Positions 13,026 to 13,079 of a stretch of DNA of 13,079 nt are shown here, piece by piece. Source of the DNA: VRUE01 sp050258095. Lineage in GTDB: Bacteria; Actinomycetota; Thermoleophilia; Solirubrobacterales; 70-9. Position 1 is the first letter of the stretch, and every line of letters starts with the position of its first letter. The notes under the pieces are model-generated. The model was given only the letters and a program-made list of their open reading frames with translations, was not told the origin of the DNA and searched no databases. A program made the translations under genes and the position numbers. Location: assembly GCA_050258095.1 (NCBI GenBank), contig JBLMYD010000140.1, positions 1 through 13,079 on the forward strand. The letters run 5' to 3'.

Positions 13026-13079
13026 ACGTCCCGGAGAGGGAGAGCGGGGAGCCCATCCCAAAACACTCCAGCGAGGCTC
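13026..13079. other. Downstream end of window, no feature seen
   Basis: The last 54 bases after the radical SAM stop hold no ORF start, tRNA or convincing hairpin that I can support. Confidence 0.6.

Overview
The window is GC-rich DNA (my impression is about 70%) with short overlapping genes, many TetR-type regulators and several starts that look leaderless. The gene families (MrfA-like helicase, TIGR00725, Rv2578c-type radical SAM protein, long-form dCTP deaminase, YtoQ) suggest a high-GC actinobacterium. The secreted-protein family and the density of TetR genes make me lean towards Thermoleophilia/Solirubrobacterales, but that placement is inference from memory of the families, not from a marker gene.

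Layout. 1-59: a perfect 23-bp-arm hairpin. 60-2887 (+): an MrfA/YprA-type DEAH helicase, then a TIGR00725 Rossmann protein that overlaps it by 4 bp, with a 67-bp palindromic element at the junction. 2896-2945: a hairpin between convergent genes. 2944-3940 (-): a GH15-like glycosidase gene broken by one frameshift at a G4 run. 4015-4087: tRNA-Phe(GAA). 4115-5625 (+): an SDR oxidoreductase and a MerR regulator with a GTGA overlap. 5735-6232 (+): a TetR-like ligand-binding domain with no DNA-binding domain. 6319-7113 (+): a secreted protein of unknown function. 7118-9318: three full TetR regulators, one on the minus strand and two on the plus strand. 9315-10487 (+): a two-module dCTP deaminase coupled to the last TetR gene by an ATGA overlap, ending inside an 80-bp hairpin. 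10678-11145 (+): ytoQ. 11225-11940 (+): a Phd-VapC toxin-antitoxin pair. 11970-13025 (+): an Rv2578c-type radical SAM gene preceded by a perfect LexA/SOS box and carrying a 98-bp palindromic element inside its C-terminal coding region.

Themes. DNA damage and nucleotide handling recur: the MrfA-like repair helicase, dCTP deaminase, YtoQ (nucleoside deoxyribosyltransferase-like) and the SOS-box radical SAM gene. They are not in one operon, so a joint system is only a weak inference. The observations most worth following are: (1) two related palindromic elements (2336-2402 and 12895-12992) lying in open coding frame at gene ends, reminiscent of Rickettsia palindromic elements; (2) the precisely HTH-less TetR-like protein amid full-length relatives; (3) the perfect SOS box at the radical SAM start; and (4) a C5-N6-G5 operator-like palindrome before ytoQ. 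I found no CRISPR array, transposase, phage gene or obvious new multi-gene defence system.
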